NCBI RefSeq assembly: GCF_018156225.1
Contig: NZ_JAGTAR010000012.1
Span: 1 to 64,000 of the forward strand
Direction of reading: 5' to 3'
Source of the DNA: Carboxylicivirga sediminis
Lineage (GTDB): Bacteria > Bacteroidota > Bacteroidia > Bacteroidales > Marinilabiliaceae
DNA: 64,000 bases
Part shown: piece after piece, positions 17,164-25,204 of the stretch
How the letters are laid out: each line of letters opens with the position of its first letter
How positions within the stretch are numbered: the stretch's first letter is position 1
Made by a program: the position numbers and the translations under genes
Notes under the pieces: model-generated
The model's input: the letters and a program-made list of their open reading frames with translations, nothing else
What the model was told of the DNA's origin: nothing
Database searches by the model: none

Positions 17164-18246
17164 TTAATATTTTAAAGTTCTTAAGATAAGCCGACAAATT
17201 AAATCGATTTCTGATTGCGTGAGGTTAAAATACAAAGGCAGACAAAGCACGCGTGGCGCAATATTATCGCAAACAGGTGTGGTTTGTCTTTTTACAATAT
17301 AGTCCAATTTAGCTAAGGATGGATAGAAGTATCGGCGAGCAAATATTTCATGTTTAGCCAGGGCATCAAATACCTTTACGCAATCTTGTTCTGTTTTAAA
17401 GATAATAGGGTAGTAGCTATAGTTATACAGCGTATCAGCCGGTATTGCGGGGCGCATAAGTCCTTTATCAAGCAGCCAGGCATCGTACTGAGCACTATCT
17501 TCTTTTCGTTTTTCAATAATATTATCAATATACGGCAGATTGGCCAGACCCATGGCGGCATGGAACTCCGAGTTTTTACCGTTAATACCAACACCGTTAA
17601 ATCGGTCAGCTCCATCGTGCCCGAAGTTACGAAGATAGGCCAGGCGTTTTAATAGAGCAGGGTCATTGGCGATTACTGCCCCCCCTTCAATGGTATGAAA
17701 CAACTTTGTAGCATGGGTACTCAATGTGCTTATATCGCCATAGCTGAGTAGGGATTGCCCCTTGTAGCTAGTGCCAAAAGCATGGGCTGCATCATATACC
17801 ACCTTTAGTCCGTTTTTTTTTGCAATGGCTTCTATCTCTTCAACATGACAGGGTATACCATAGACATGGGTAGCCAATATAGCACTTGTTTTCTCAGAGA
17901 TCAATGCTTCAATTTTTGTTGGATCAATGGTCAAGCGTTCCGAAACAATATCAGCAAATACAGGTGTACACCCTTCCCAAACAATTGAACTGGTGGTAGC
18001 CACATAAGAAAAGGGAGTAGTAATAATTTCTCCTTTTAAATCCAATGCTTTAATTGCCATCTGTAAAGCGATGGTGCCATTGGTGGTAAAAAGCAGGTGT
18101 TCGAGGTTAAGGTTAGCTTTCAACTTTAACTCCAGTTCATTAACCAGAGGCCCATTATTGGTCAGCCAGTTACGCTGCCAAATCTGGTCGATCAATTGGT
18201 CATACTCGTTCTTAGGAGGCAAAAATGGTTTAGTAACAGGGATCAT
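17164..18246 (-). CDS. DegT/DnrJ/EryC1/StrS-family sugar aminotransferase
   Basis: A 360-residue PLP-dependent aminotransferase of normal family length. Seen: the phosphate/substrate loop FTTNGTIALQMA (~53-64), Asp152 in VVYDAAHAFGTSYKG that pairs with the PLP ring nitrogen, and Lys181 in STHATKLFHTIEGGAV, the Schiff-base lysine. The SxHATKxFxxxEGG form is that of VioA-like enzymes, which transaminate 4-keto-6-deoxy sugar nucleotides. The adjacent acyltransferase and the dTDP-sugar enzyme RfbC fit a dTDP-4-amino-4,6-dideoxyhexose product; the exact sugar is inference. Confidence 0.92.
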   Translation of the reverse strand: MIPVTKPFLPPKNEYDQLIDQIWQRNWLTNNGPLVNELELKLKANLNLEHLLFTTNGTIALQMAIKALDLKGEIITTPFSYVATTSSIVWEGCTPVFADIVSERLTIDPTKIEALISEKTSAILATHVYGIPCHVEEIEAIAKKNGLKVVYDAAHAFGTSYKGQSLLSYGDISTLSTHATKLFHTIEGGAVIANDPALLKRLAYLRNFGHDGADRFNGVGINGKNSEFHAAMGLANLPYIDNIIEKRKEDSAQYDAWLLDKGLMRPAIPADTLYNYSYYPIIFKTEQDCVKVFDALAKHEIFARRYFYPSLAKLDYIVKRQTTPVCDNIAPRVLCLPLYFNLTQSEIDLICRLILRTLKY

Positions 18247-18249
18247 TGA

Positions 18250-18969
18250 TTATATTTCAGATGTTTTATTTTTCCACTCAAATGTTTCTCTTAAAGGCGT
18301 CTTTCCAATAAAATGACACATTTTTTTATAACTCTCCTTCTCCGCGGCATTAATAACCAACAGATCGTTTGGTCTGCTTTTAAAATACTCTATGACATCA
18401 TTATTGTGTTTATTGTAAACTTCCTTATAATGTTCAGCTTCATAGTAACAATCACCAAAAATGCGATTTATTACTTTTAATGGATACCCTTTATAGATAT
18501 ACTTCGCATTTGCTAAATCAGCTTTAGTGGGTGTTTTTCCATCGGCCCACAGTTTTCCATGGAATTTGCATAAGGATTCGAACCATTGCTGATCACTATC
18601 GCGTACAGTTAATATAAATTTACTCCCTTCAAACTTTTGATCTAAAATTTTAAATATACTAGGTAATGAGAATGGTATGTCCTGAAAGGCCTCTGCTTTT
18701 AAACAGTAATTGAATAGCGTTTTAAAGTCGTCATTTATGATGTTATCCAATAATAATTCAGCTTCTCTTTGATTACCAAGTTTTATATCAAACTCTTTTA
18801 GTGCAGACTCTACAGAAGTAGTTCCGGTTTTATTAAAACCGATAACAAATATTTTTGGGTTATTTCGTCTTTTAATAAATTGTTGCTCTTTAAATGTAGC
18901 ATAGTGCTTAAATAGTCCAAATAAATTAAGAATAGCATGAAATTGTTTTCTGAAATAGTTCTCTAACAT
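18250..18969 (-). CDS. Sulfotransferase family protein (PAPS-dependent)
   Basis: A 239-residue protein with the 5'-phosphosulfate-binding loop FVIGFNKTGTTSVESAL at residues ~41-57 and the 3'-phosphate-binding segment FILTVRDSDQQWFESL about 80 residues later, the two hallmarks of the sulfotransferase fold. It would move a sulfuryl group from PAPS to a sugar hydroxyl. It sits 3 bp from the aminotransferase gene and overlaps wzt by 7 bp, so it is part of the polysaccharide operon; the cysC gene at 23.2-23.8 kb can supply PAPS. Acceptor unknown. Confidence 0.9.
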   Translation of the reverse strand: MLENYFRKQFHAILNLFGLFKHYATFKEQQFIKRRNNPKIFVIGFNKTGTTSVESALKEFDIKLGNQREAELLLDNIINDDFKTLFNYCLKAEAFQDIPFSLPSIFKILDQKFEGSKFILTVRDSDQQWFESLCKFHGKLWADGKTPTKADLANAKYIYKGYPLKVINRIFGDCYYEAEHYKEVYNKHNNDVIEYFKSRPNDLLVINAAEKESYKKMCHFIGKTPLRETFEWKNKTSEI

Positions 18970-20243
18970 TCTACATCATAATTAACTAGTACGCCTTCTT
19001 TCACTACGGCCTCTTTTCCAAATCCATAGAAATCACCACCTTCAACTGTAACGGAATAGGCGTGCTCAATGTCATCTCCAATACCATCTTCTGTATAACA
19101 GCTTAACTGTAATGAGTATTCTCCCTCCGGTAATGGAAATTTTGAAAAACTAAATAGCACCTTTCCTTTGTCGGTTTTATTAAAAATTTTAGGCGTTTGA
19201 TTGACTAATCCTGAGTTGCACAGGATTCTAACAACACCTTTATTGTCAACAATAAGCATTCTAATACCTATTATTTTTGTATTCTCCAGTAATTTATATT
19301 CAAGTTCGATTTTGCATTTTAAACCGGCTTGTAATAAGTTGATCTTTTCATGTCGCTCATTTAGTAAATTTACATTAGTAAATCTAAAATTATAGCCACC
19401 CTTACGATCCGTTCTATCTATTAAATCTTTTTCTGATTTAGCCATATTATTTGCTAGGTACAAATTGATACCATCAGAAACATCGCCATCAAATAGATAT
19501 CCTCCATTTTGAAGGACTAAGGCACGATTGCATAAGTACTGGATACTCGCCATATTATGACTCACAAACAGCACCGTCCGACCCTGGTTTTGGGAGACAT
19601 CCTGCATCTTGCCAATGGCTTTTTTCTGAAACTCGGCATCGCCCACAGCCAGTACTTCATCCACCACCAGTATTTCGGGCTCCAGGTGGGCCGCAATGGC
19701 AAAGCCCAGGCGCACCGTCATACCACTGGAGTAGCGTTTGGTAGGGGTGTCGAGGTATTTGGCCACACCGGCAAACTCCACAATCTCGTCCAGCTTACGG
19801 TCGATCTCCCACTTGCGCATCCCCATGATGGTGCCGTTCATGTAAATGTTCTCACGGCCCGTCATCTCCGGGTGAAAGCCGGTACCTACCTCTAAAAGTG
19901 AAGCCAGTCGGCCTTTGACTTTGATGCTGCCGGTGGTAGGAGAGGTGACGCGGGAGAGGAGCTTTAAGAGAGTGCTCTTACCAGCGCCGTTTTTACCAAT
20001 AATGCCTAGCACTTCACCTTCTTTCACTTCGAGGTTGATATCGCGCAGGGCAGCCACTAATTCGCCTTTCTCGGCTTTTTGGGTGCGGTCGTTCACATGG
20101 CCCACTTTGGCGTAGGGGTCGTCTTGCCCCAATATATTCATGCGTACAAACCTGTTTAAATCGTGGCTTAAAGTGCCAGTACCAACCTCTCCAAGGCGGT
20201 AGATTTTACTAAGGTTTTCTATTTTGATTACAGTATTGCTCAT
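18963..20243 (-). CDS. wzt: Polysaccharide ABC exporter ATP-binding protein with C-terminal substrate domain (Wzt)
   Basis: A 426-residue ATPase. Residues ~1-260 are the nucleotide-binding domain: Walker A GIIGKNGAGKST (80-91), signature YSSGMTVRLGFA (~165) and Walker B ILVVDEVLAVGD. Residues ~270-426 form an added beta-rich domain (GYNFRFTNVNLLNE ... GDFYGFGKEAVV) like the Wzt C-terminal domain that binds the finished glycan's end and couples it to export. Partner permease is wzm, separated here by a GxxExxY gene and a second copy of this gene's own 5' end. It overlaps the sulfotransferase gene by 7 bp. Confidence 0.93.
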   Translation of the reverse strand: MSNTVIKIENLSKIYRLGEVGTGTLSHDLNRFVRMNILGQDDPYAKVGHVNDRTQKAEKGELVAALRDINLEVKEGEVLGIIGKNGAGKSTLLKLLSRVTSPTTGSIKVKGRLASLLEVGTGFHPEMTGRENIYMNGTIMGMRKWEIDRKLDEIVEFAGVAKYLDTPTKRYSSGMTVRLGFAIAAHLEPEILVVDEVLAVGDAEFQKKAIGKMQDVSQNQGRTVLFVSHNMASIQYLCNRALVLQNGGYLFDGDVSDGINLYLANNMAKSEKDLIDRTDRKGGYNFRFTNVNLLNERHEKINLLQAGLKCKIELEYKLLENTKIIGIRMLIVDNKGVVRILCNSGLVNQTPKIFNKTDKGKVLFSFSKFPLPEGEYSLQLSCYTEDGIGDDIEHAYSVTVEGGDFYGFGKEAVVKEGVLVNYDVEC

Positions 20244-20438
20244 TTTTCTTTTTGTCCACAGATTACGCAGATTAAACGGATTATATGGATTTTAATTGCT
20301 TCGCAATTATTATTTAGAACCACGAATTTAGCGAATTATACGAATTTTAAATGCTTACGCATTTTGATAAAACTATAATTAGGCTTGTCCCGCGCTAGGG
20401 AGGCTGTGCGATAGCATATAGCCGAACTTATGCGGGAT

Positions 20439-20501
20439 ACCAACCTCTCCAAGGCGGTAGATTTTACTAAGGTTTTCTATTTTGATTACAGTATTCGACA
20501 T
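20439..20501 (-). pseudogene. Duplicated 5' end of wzt (remnant)
   Basis: Bases 20439-20495 repeat 20181-20237 exactly (57 bp), and the copy continues to an ATG (CAT at 20499-20501), so it encodes the first ~21 residues of Wzt (MSNTVIKIENLSKIYRLGEV) and then loses homology. The 195 bp between the real start and this remnant is made of CCACAGATTACGCAGATTA-type and AACCACGAATT-type repeats. It marks a local duplication or insertion event between wzt and wzm. Confidence 0.9.
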
Positions 20502-20585
20502 ATGATATTCTCAACGAATTTTTTAAATCTAAGGTTACTGCTTAGCAATGATTTTTGTCCGCAGATTTCGCAGATTAATGCAGAT

Positions 20586-20984
20586 TTATTTTTCTTTTAT
20601 AATTCTTTTTCTTTGCAATGATTCTTGACCAAAGTTTAAAAGAAGTCCTAACTTATATCCAGTAGCTTTTAAATAGTTAAAAACTTGTGACTCATGCTTA
20701 CCAGATAGCTCGTCAAGGGCTTTGAGTTCTATGATGACCTTGTCATAACAAATAAAGTCTGCAATATATTCCTTTTTTAGATTCTGACCTCTATATGATA
20801 TTTGTAGAGAAGCTTCTCTTAGATAAGGAATCCCTTGCATTTTAAATTCTATCTCTAATGCTTCTTGATAAACCTGTTCGAGAAAGCCACATCCAAGCTC
20901 TCTATGGACAGCCATAGCGGCACCTATTATTTTATAGGTTTCGTCATTATATAACAGTTTATGAGTATTTAGCAGGTTAGGCAT
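20586..20984 (-). CDS. GxxExxY protein
   Basis: A 132-residue protein of the GxxExxY family; the name-giving motif is G-F-L-E-Q-V-Y in [19 protein letters not shown] (~residue 24-42), followed by [36 protein letters not shown] with the D-x(n)-E-x-K of a PD-(D/E)XK nuclease-like fold, and [16 protein letters not shown]. The biochemical role is unknown to me; these genes are typically scattered among direct repeats, as here. It splits the wzt-wzm pair. A second copy lies at 23957-24358. Confidence 0.9.
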   Translation of the reverse strand: MPNLLNTHKLLYNDETYKIIGAAMAVHRELGCGFLEQVYQEALEIEFKMQGIPYLREASLQISYRGQNLKKEYIADFICYDKVIIELKALDELSGKHESQVFNYLKATGYKLGLLLNFGQESLQRKRIIKEK

Positions 20985-21084
20985 TATTTATTTTTTATTA
21001 GCGTCAATCCGCTAAATCAGCGGACAATATTTTATTAAGCGCCATGCTAATCAATAATTCGTCAAATTCGCATTAATTAGATGA

Positions 21085-21930
21085 CTAGACTGTATCAATA
21101 AAGTTACGTTCTGTTTTATGGAAGATGATAATGCCTAAAAACAGGATGACTGTTGCTACGGCAGCACTATAGCCCAGGCTAGCCCAGCTAAAATGACCGG
21201 CTCCTAAAAAGGCGTATTTAAAACCTTCGAGGATAGGGGTGAAGGGGTTGAGCAGCAATATGTCGCGCATGGTGCCTTCGGGTATAGAGCTGACCGGGTA
21301 AATGACCGGTGAGGCATACATCAGCAGTTGCACGCCAAAGGTTAATAAGAAGGTCAGATCACGGTACTTGGTGGTCCAGCTGGTGAAGATGATGCCGGTG
21401 CCCAAACCAAACATGGCCATCAGAATAATATAGACGGGCAGGAGCGCAATGCTCCAGTTGGGCTGTACTGCGCCTTCCTGTGTTAGCAGGTAATACAAGT
21501 ACACCGCCATAAAAAAGGCGAACTGGATACCAAACTTAATCAGCCCGCTTGTGACCTTGGCAAAAGGCATGATGAGCCGTGGGAAATACACCTTCCCAAA
21601 GATATTGGCATTCTCTTTAAAGGTCTGTGCCGTCTTATTAAAGCTCTCGGAGAAATAGTTCCAGATGGTGATACCGGCCAGGTAGAACAATATCTGGGGC
21701 GTGCCATCGGTACTGATTTGGGCTATTCGGCCAAATACCACCATGTAAATAAGGGTCGTTAGAATGGGTTGCACCACAAACCAAATTGGCCCCAGGATGG
21801 TCTGCTTATAAACGGTGATAATATCCCGCTTCACAAACATACGGAGCAGGTCGCGGTACTGCCATATCTCCTTAAAATTAATATCGAACGCATGGCGTTT
21901 GGGGCGTATAATTAAATCGTATTTTTCCAT
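21085..21930 (-). CDS. wzm: Polysaccharide ABC exporter permease (Wzm)
   Basis: A 281-residue ABC-2-type membrane protein with six hydrophobic spans. The amphipathic N-terminus (FKEIWQYRDLLRMFVKRDI) and TILGPIWFVVQPILTTLIYM are typical for Wzm/TagG permeases, as are SFNKTAQTFKENANIFGKVYF and KYRDLTFLLTFGVQLLMYASPV. With Wzt it would flip the lipid-linked glycan across the inner membrane. It is separated from wzt by an inserted GxxExxY gene. Confidence 0.93.
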   Translation of the reverse strand: MEKYDLIIRPKRHAFDINFKEIWQYRDLLRMFVKRDIITVYKQTILGPIWFVVQPILTTLIYMVVFGRIAQISTDGTPQILFYLAGITIWNYFSESFNKTAQTFKENANIFGKVYFPRLIMPFAKVTSGLIKFGIQFAFFMAVYLYYLLTQEGAVQPNWSIALLPVYIILMAMFGLGTGIIFTSWTTKYRDLTFLLTFGVQLLMYASPVIYPVSSIPEGTMRDILLLNPFTPILEGFKYAFLGAGHFSWASLGYSAAVATVILFLGIIIFHKTERNFIDTV

Positions 21931-22451
21931 TGTTTTAAATTAGTAACAAGTATCAAGATGTAAGTATCAAGATGATTTACAGCTTGGTTAGTTTTGGTCC
22001 ACAGATTACGCGGATTATGATGATTATTGATTTGCAGCTTGGTTAATTCGGTTGTCCGGGAATTACGCGAATGAACGCGAATTTAATATTGTTGAATTGT
22101 TTATTGGTTGAAGAGTTGAGGATGCTATGAATTTTTACCGTTATGCGCTTTAAATTTTTCACTTTTAACTCTTTTTAACCACAGATTACGCAGATTATAA
22201 AGATTAATGATTGGCAGCTTTAATAATTATTTACCACAGATTAATGTGATTATTGGGATTCAAAATTGATGTAATAGAGCTTATCACTCATCACTTTTAA
22301 TTTTTCACTCTTTGCTAATGTGCTAAAAGCCGAAGGCGTTCTGGTCTCTCACTTCTTATCGCTTATTCTATCTATTTTCTATTAGTATAGCTTTTTATTT
22401 CGTCGCCCACACGATCGGAGTCGTACGGTAGCGTTGAAAGTCTGTCCTTCA
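21931..22451. repeat. Composite interspersed repeat block, copy 1
   Basis: No gene. The block strings together modules that recur at 23040-23235 and 25205-25470: GGCAGCTTGGTTAGTTTTGG, CCACAGATTACGCGGATTA, TTGAATTGTTTATTGGTTGA, CAAAATTGATGTAATA, TTATCACTCATCAC, and GCCGAAGGCGTTC, ending with CGTCGCCCACACGATCGGAG. The module order is conserved between copies. Confidence 0.8.
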
Positions 22452-22730
22452 TTAGTCCAATTTGTTTTGGTACTTAACGAAGCCAAACACTTCAATCGTA
22501 TTGTTATTGATGCGAAATACAATTGTATAACCCTTGAAAATAACATCCCTTATTCTTTTATCTTCAAAGTATATGGAAGCTCTGTATTGGTATGGATTCT
22601 TTGGTATTTGCTTTAATTGTTGAATCAGTTCAGATTTGAACTTTCGAGCTCTCGCCGGGCTATCAACAGCTATGTATTCAACTTGGTGTTCAAGCTTTAG
22701 AATAAAGGATTCTTTAAAGACTATCTTCAT
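22452..22730 (-). CDS. RelE/ParE-family toxin
   Basis: A 92-residue protein with the ParE layout: MKIVFKESFILKLEHQVEYI, a helical hairpin (ARARKFKSELIQQLKQIPKNP), then IRDVIFKGYTIVFRINNNTIEVFGFVKYQNKL, the C-terminal strand pair. ParE-type members poison gyrase whereas RelE-type members cleave mRNA; the lack of clear RelE catalytic residues makes ParE-like more likely. It overlaps the upstream antitoxin gene by 17 bp. Confidence 0.85.
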   Translation of the reverse strand: MKIVFKESFILKLEHQVEYIAVDSPARARKFKSELIQQLKQIPKNPYQYRASIYFEDKRIRDVIFKGYTIVFRINNNTIEVFGFVKYQNKLD

Positions 22731-22953
22731 TTCTCCTTATTTTGCTTTCCAGTCGTTCTTCTAATTCATCAATGGTATAATATTTAACTGTTCCTTCATT
22801 TATTTCATTGAGCTCAGCCTGAAGTTCTGCCTGTATTTTTAGAAATGCTTCATCTTCACTGATAATCTCTATCTCATCCTTGCTAAACTTGCTTAACAGC
22901 CAAATAAAATGCTTATAGGCTTTGTCATGTATTTTTAGTTTTATGGTATGCAT
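22714..22953 (-). CDS. Antitoxin of the RelE/ParE module
   Basis: A 79-residue acidic, helical protein directly upstream of and overlapping the toxin gene. The N-terminus (MHTIKLKIHDKAYKHFIWLL) resembles a short DNA-binding ribbon-helix region and the C-terminal half (ELNEINEGTVKYYTIDELEE) is the usual toxin-wrapping segment. Functional identity rests on the gene pairing. Confidence 0.8.
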   Translation of the reverse strand: MHTIKLKIHDKAYKHFIWLLSKFSKDEIEIISEDEAFLKIQAELQAELNEINEGTVKYYTIDELEERLESKIRRNEDSL

Positions 22954-23039
22954 CGCAGTTTTTGTTAGGTATATCCGGTAAATTACTATAAATGAAAATA
23001 TTGATCAAGCAACAGAGTCTCAATTCTCAACGCTTAGCT

Positions 23040-23235
23040 TATTAAGCCCCTCAGGCCTCTGGCCAGCTCCCCGGGTGGAGCATTGATTGGCAGCTTGGTT
23101 AGTTTTGGTCCACAGATTAAGCGGATTATGATGATTAATGAGATCCAAAATTGATGTAATAATGCTTATCACTCATCACTTTTAACTCTTCACTCTCTGC
23201 TCTTTGCTAATGAGCTAAAAGCCGAAGCGCGCTTA
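23040..23235. repeat. Composite interspersed repeat block, copy 2
   Basis: Shares GGCAGCTTGGTTAGTTTTGG, CCACAGATTAAGCGGATTA, CAAAATTGATGTAATAATGC, TTATCACTCATCAC and GCTAAAAGCCGAAG with copies at 21931-22451 and 25205-25470, in the same order. It fills the gap between the toxin-antitoxin pair and cysC. Confidence 0.75.
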
Positions 23236-23838
23236 CTACCACCTTACTTCACTCTTTACAAACTGATAGGCTTTCTCAATGCCTTCTTCAATGCTTAATT
23301 CATCGGTGTTGATGGTTACTTCAGCATTGTCTGGTCTGTCAAAAGGCGCATCCAGACCGGTGAAGTTTTTAATTTGTCCGGCCAGTGCTTTCTTGTATAA
23401 GCCCTTGGGGTCTCGCTTTGCACAGGTATCAAAGGATGCATCCACAAATATTTCAATAAAATCCACATCTCCAATAATCTCCCGTGCCATTTGGCGGATA
23501 TCATTGGTGGGTGAGATAAAGGCATTGATGGAGATGATGCCACAGTTGAGGAATAGCTTATTAATCTCCGCAATGCGACGAATATTCTCAGTGCGGTCTT
23601 CCTCCGTAAAGCCTAAATTATTATTGATGCCCGTGCGGATATTATCACCATCCAATACCTGGGTAAGATAACCACGCTCCGCCAGTCGACGCTCCAGTCC
23701 ATGTGCCAGGGTACTTTTACCCGAACCTGATAATCCAGTGATCCAGATGACCTTGGCTTTTTGCTTCAGGTATTGTTCTTTATCGTCGCGGTTGAGATAA
23801 ATGTTGGTGGGGTGAATATTTTGCATATGATTAACCAC
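23236..23838 (-). CDS. cysC: Adenylyl-sulfate (APS) kinase
   Basis: A 200-residue kinase phosphorylating adenosine 5'-phosphosulfate to PAPS. Seen: P-loop GLSGSGKSTLAHGLE (~35-49), DGDNIRTGINNNLGF, ENIRRIAEINKLF, FISPTNDIRQMAREI and the lid DPKGLYKKALAGQIKNFTG, all in family order. No ATP sulfurylase or PAPS reductase is adjacent; instead it lies in a polysaccharide cluster with a sulfotransferase, pointing to PAPS supply for sulfation rather than assimilation. Start is either 23838 or the second ATG at 23826. A copy of its first ~60 bases lies at 24414-24475. Confidence 0.95.
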   Translation of the reverse strand: MVNHMQNIHPTNIYLNRDDKEQYLKQKAKVIWITGLSGSGKSTLAHGLERRLAERGYLTQVLDGDNIRTGINNNLGFTEEDRTENIRRIAEINKLFLNCGIISINAFISPTNDIRQMAREIIGDVDFIEIFVDASFDTCAKRDPKGLYKKALAGQIKNFTGLDAPFDRPDNAEVTINTDELSIEEGIEKAYQFVKSEVRW

Positions 23839-23956
23839 AGATTATGTTGATTATTAAGATTATATGATTGGCAGCTTTAATAATTATTTACCACAGATTA
23901 TGGTGATTATTAAGATTGTTTAATCTTCTTAATCCTTTTAAATCTGTGCTTCATTT

Positions 23957-24358
23957 TTAGAAATAGTCTTTTACGTTAATGCGCTTGTACTTTAGACTTA
24001 TTTCACCAAAGTTTAATAATAAACCCACTTTTTTATTTGTAGCTTTCAGATAGTTATATAATTGAGCTTCATGCTCATTCGACAATTGAGATACAGCTTT
24101 TAACTCTACTATAACTTTCTCATAACAAATAAAATCAGCTATGTATTTTTGTTTAAGTTTTTGTCCGCTATAGAAAATTTCTATTTGTTCTTCTCTCTTA
24201 AAAGGAATATTACGTTTCTGTAATTCAATTTCAAGGGCCTCCTGATAAACTTTTTCAAGAAAACCAAAACCTAATGATTTATGAACGCTCATTGCTGCCC
24301 CTATTATTGCATAGGTTTCATCTTTTAATGGAAAATGTTCATCTAATAGGTTTGGCAT
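23957..24358 (-). CDS. GxxExxY protein, second copy
   Basis: A 133-residue relative of the protein at 20586-20984 with the same landmarks: [20 protein letters not shown] (GxxExxY), [36 protein letters not shown] and [17 protein letters not shown]. The two copies differ at many positions, so they are not a recent local duplication of each other. It lies directly upstream of cysC, flanked by TTAATCCTTTTAATC and CCACAGATTATGGTGATTA repeats. Confidence 0.9.
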   Translation of the reverse strand: MPNLLDEHFPLKDETYAIIGAAMSVHKSLGFGFLEKVYQEALEIELQKRNIPFKREEQIEIFYSGQKLKQKYIADFICYEKVIVELKAVSQLSNEHEAQLYNYLKATNKKVGLLLNFGEISLKYKRINVKDYF

Positions 24359-24413
24359 TATTAATCTTTTTAATCCTTTTAATCCTTTTAATCTGTGGTA
24401 ACTATTTGGTTCG

Positions 24414-24630
24414 GTTCTTTATCGTCGCGGTTGAGATAGATGTTGTGGGGTGAATATTTTGCATATGATTAAACACAGATTATGGTGATTATTAAGATTG
24501 TTTGTTTTAAATAGTTTACCACAGATTATGGTGATTATTAAAATTGTTTAATCTTCTTAATCCTTTTAAATCTGTGGTTCATTTTTAGAAATAGTCTTTT
24601 ACGTTAATGCGCTTGTACTTTAGACTTATA
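24414..24630 (-). pseudogene. Duplicated fragment: cysC 5' end, repeat spacer and GxxExxY 3' end
   Basis: 24414-24475 matches 23775-23836 (5' end of cysC, including GCATATGATTA over the start codons), the following spacer matches 23837-23960, and 24589-24630 matches 23961-24001, the 3' end of the neighbouring GxxExxY gene. The offset is 628-639 bp, with small indels. This is a tandem duplication of a ~640-bp unit in which the second GxxExxY copy has lost most of its length. Confidence 0.88.
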
Positions 24631-24651
24631 TACCAGCAACTAGAAACTTTT

Positions 24652-25203
24652 TCACATTGTTGGAATCACCGTTTCTTTCATTGGCATTAACGCTTTATCT
24701 TTTTCCGATAGTATGATTTCCTCAACGGGCAGTTGCCAGTCAATATTCAGGTCTTGATCATTCCAGGCAATGCCACTATCATAGTCAGGGGCATATTTAT
24801 TATCCACCATGTAGCTGAAAATAGCCGTTTCGCTCAATACTACAAAACCATGGGCAAATCCCCTTGGGATAAACAGTTGATGCTTGTTCTCACCACTTAG
24901 CTCAAAGCTCAGGTGCTGACCATAGGTAGGAGAGAGGTGACGTAAATCCACCACCACATCCAACACCTTCCCTTCGATACAACGCACCAGCTTAGCCTGT
25001 GAATAGGGTGGTTTCTGATAGTGTAAGCCCCGCAATACGCCATAAGCTGATTTGGATTCGTTAACCTGTACAAAGTTGACATCACCAATGTGTTGGCTAA
25101 ACTTCTCCTGGTTGAACGATTCCAGGAAATAGCCCCGGTTATCGCCAAAAACACTTGGCTTAATTAATGTCAGGTCTTGTATTTGGGTGTTAATGAATTC
25201 CAT
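24652..25203 (-). CDS. rfbC: dTDP-4-dehydrorhamnose 3,5-epimerase
   Basis: About 183 residues from ATG 25201-25203 (MEFINTQIQDLTLIKPSVFG); the longer frame adds ten unrelated residues. The cupin-fold epimerase motifs are present: FGDNRGYFLESFN, GVLRGLHYQKPPYSQAKLVR with the catalytic His, VVDLR, and FIPRGFAHGFVVLSE. It makes dTDP-4-dehydro-L-rhamnose, a precursor of L-rhamnose. rfbA, rfbB and rfbD are not in the window, so they must be elsewhere. It is the most upstream gene of the minus-strand polysaccharide cluster. Confidence 0.95.
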   Translation of the reverse strand: MEFINTQIQDLTLIKPSVFGDNRGYFLESFNQEKFSQHIGDVNFVQVNESKSAYGVLRGLHYQKPPYSQAKLVRCIEGKVLDVVVDLRHLSPTYGQHLSFELSGENKHQLFIPRGFAHGFVVLSETAIFSYMVDNKYAPDYDSGIAWNDQDLNIDWQLPVEEIILSEKDKALMPMKETVIPTM

Positions 25204-25204
25204 T

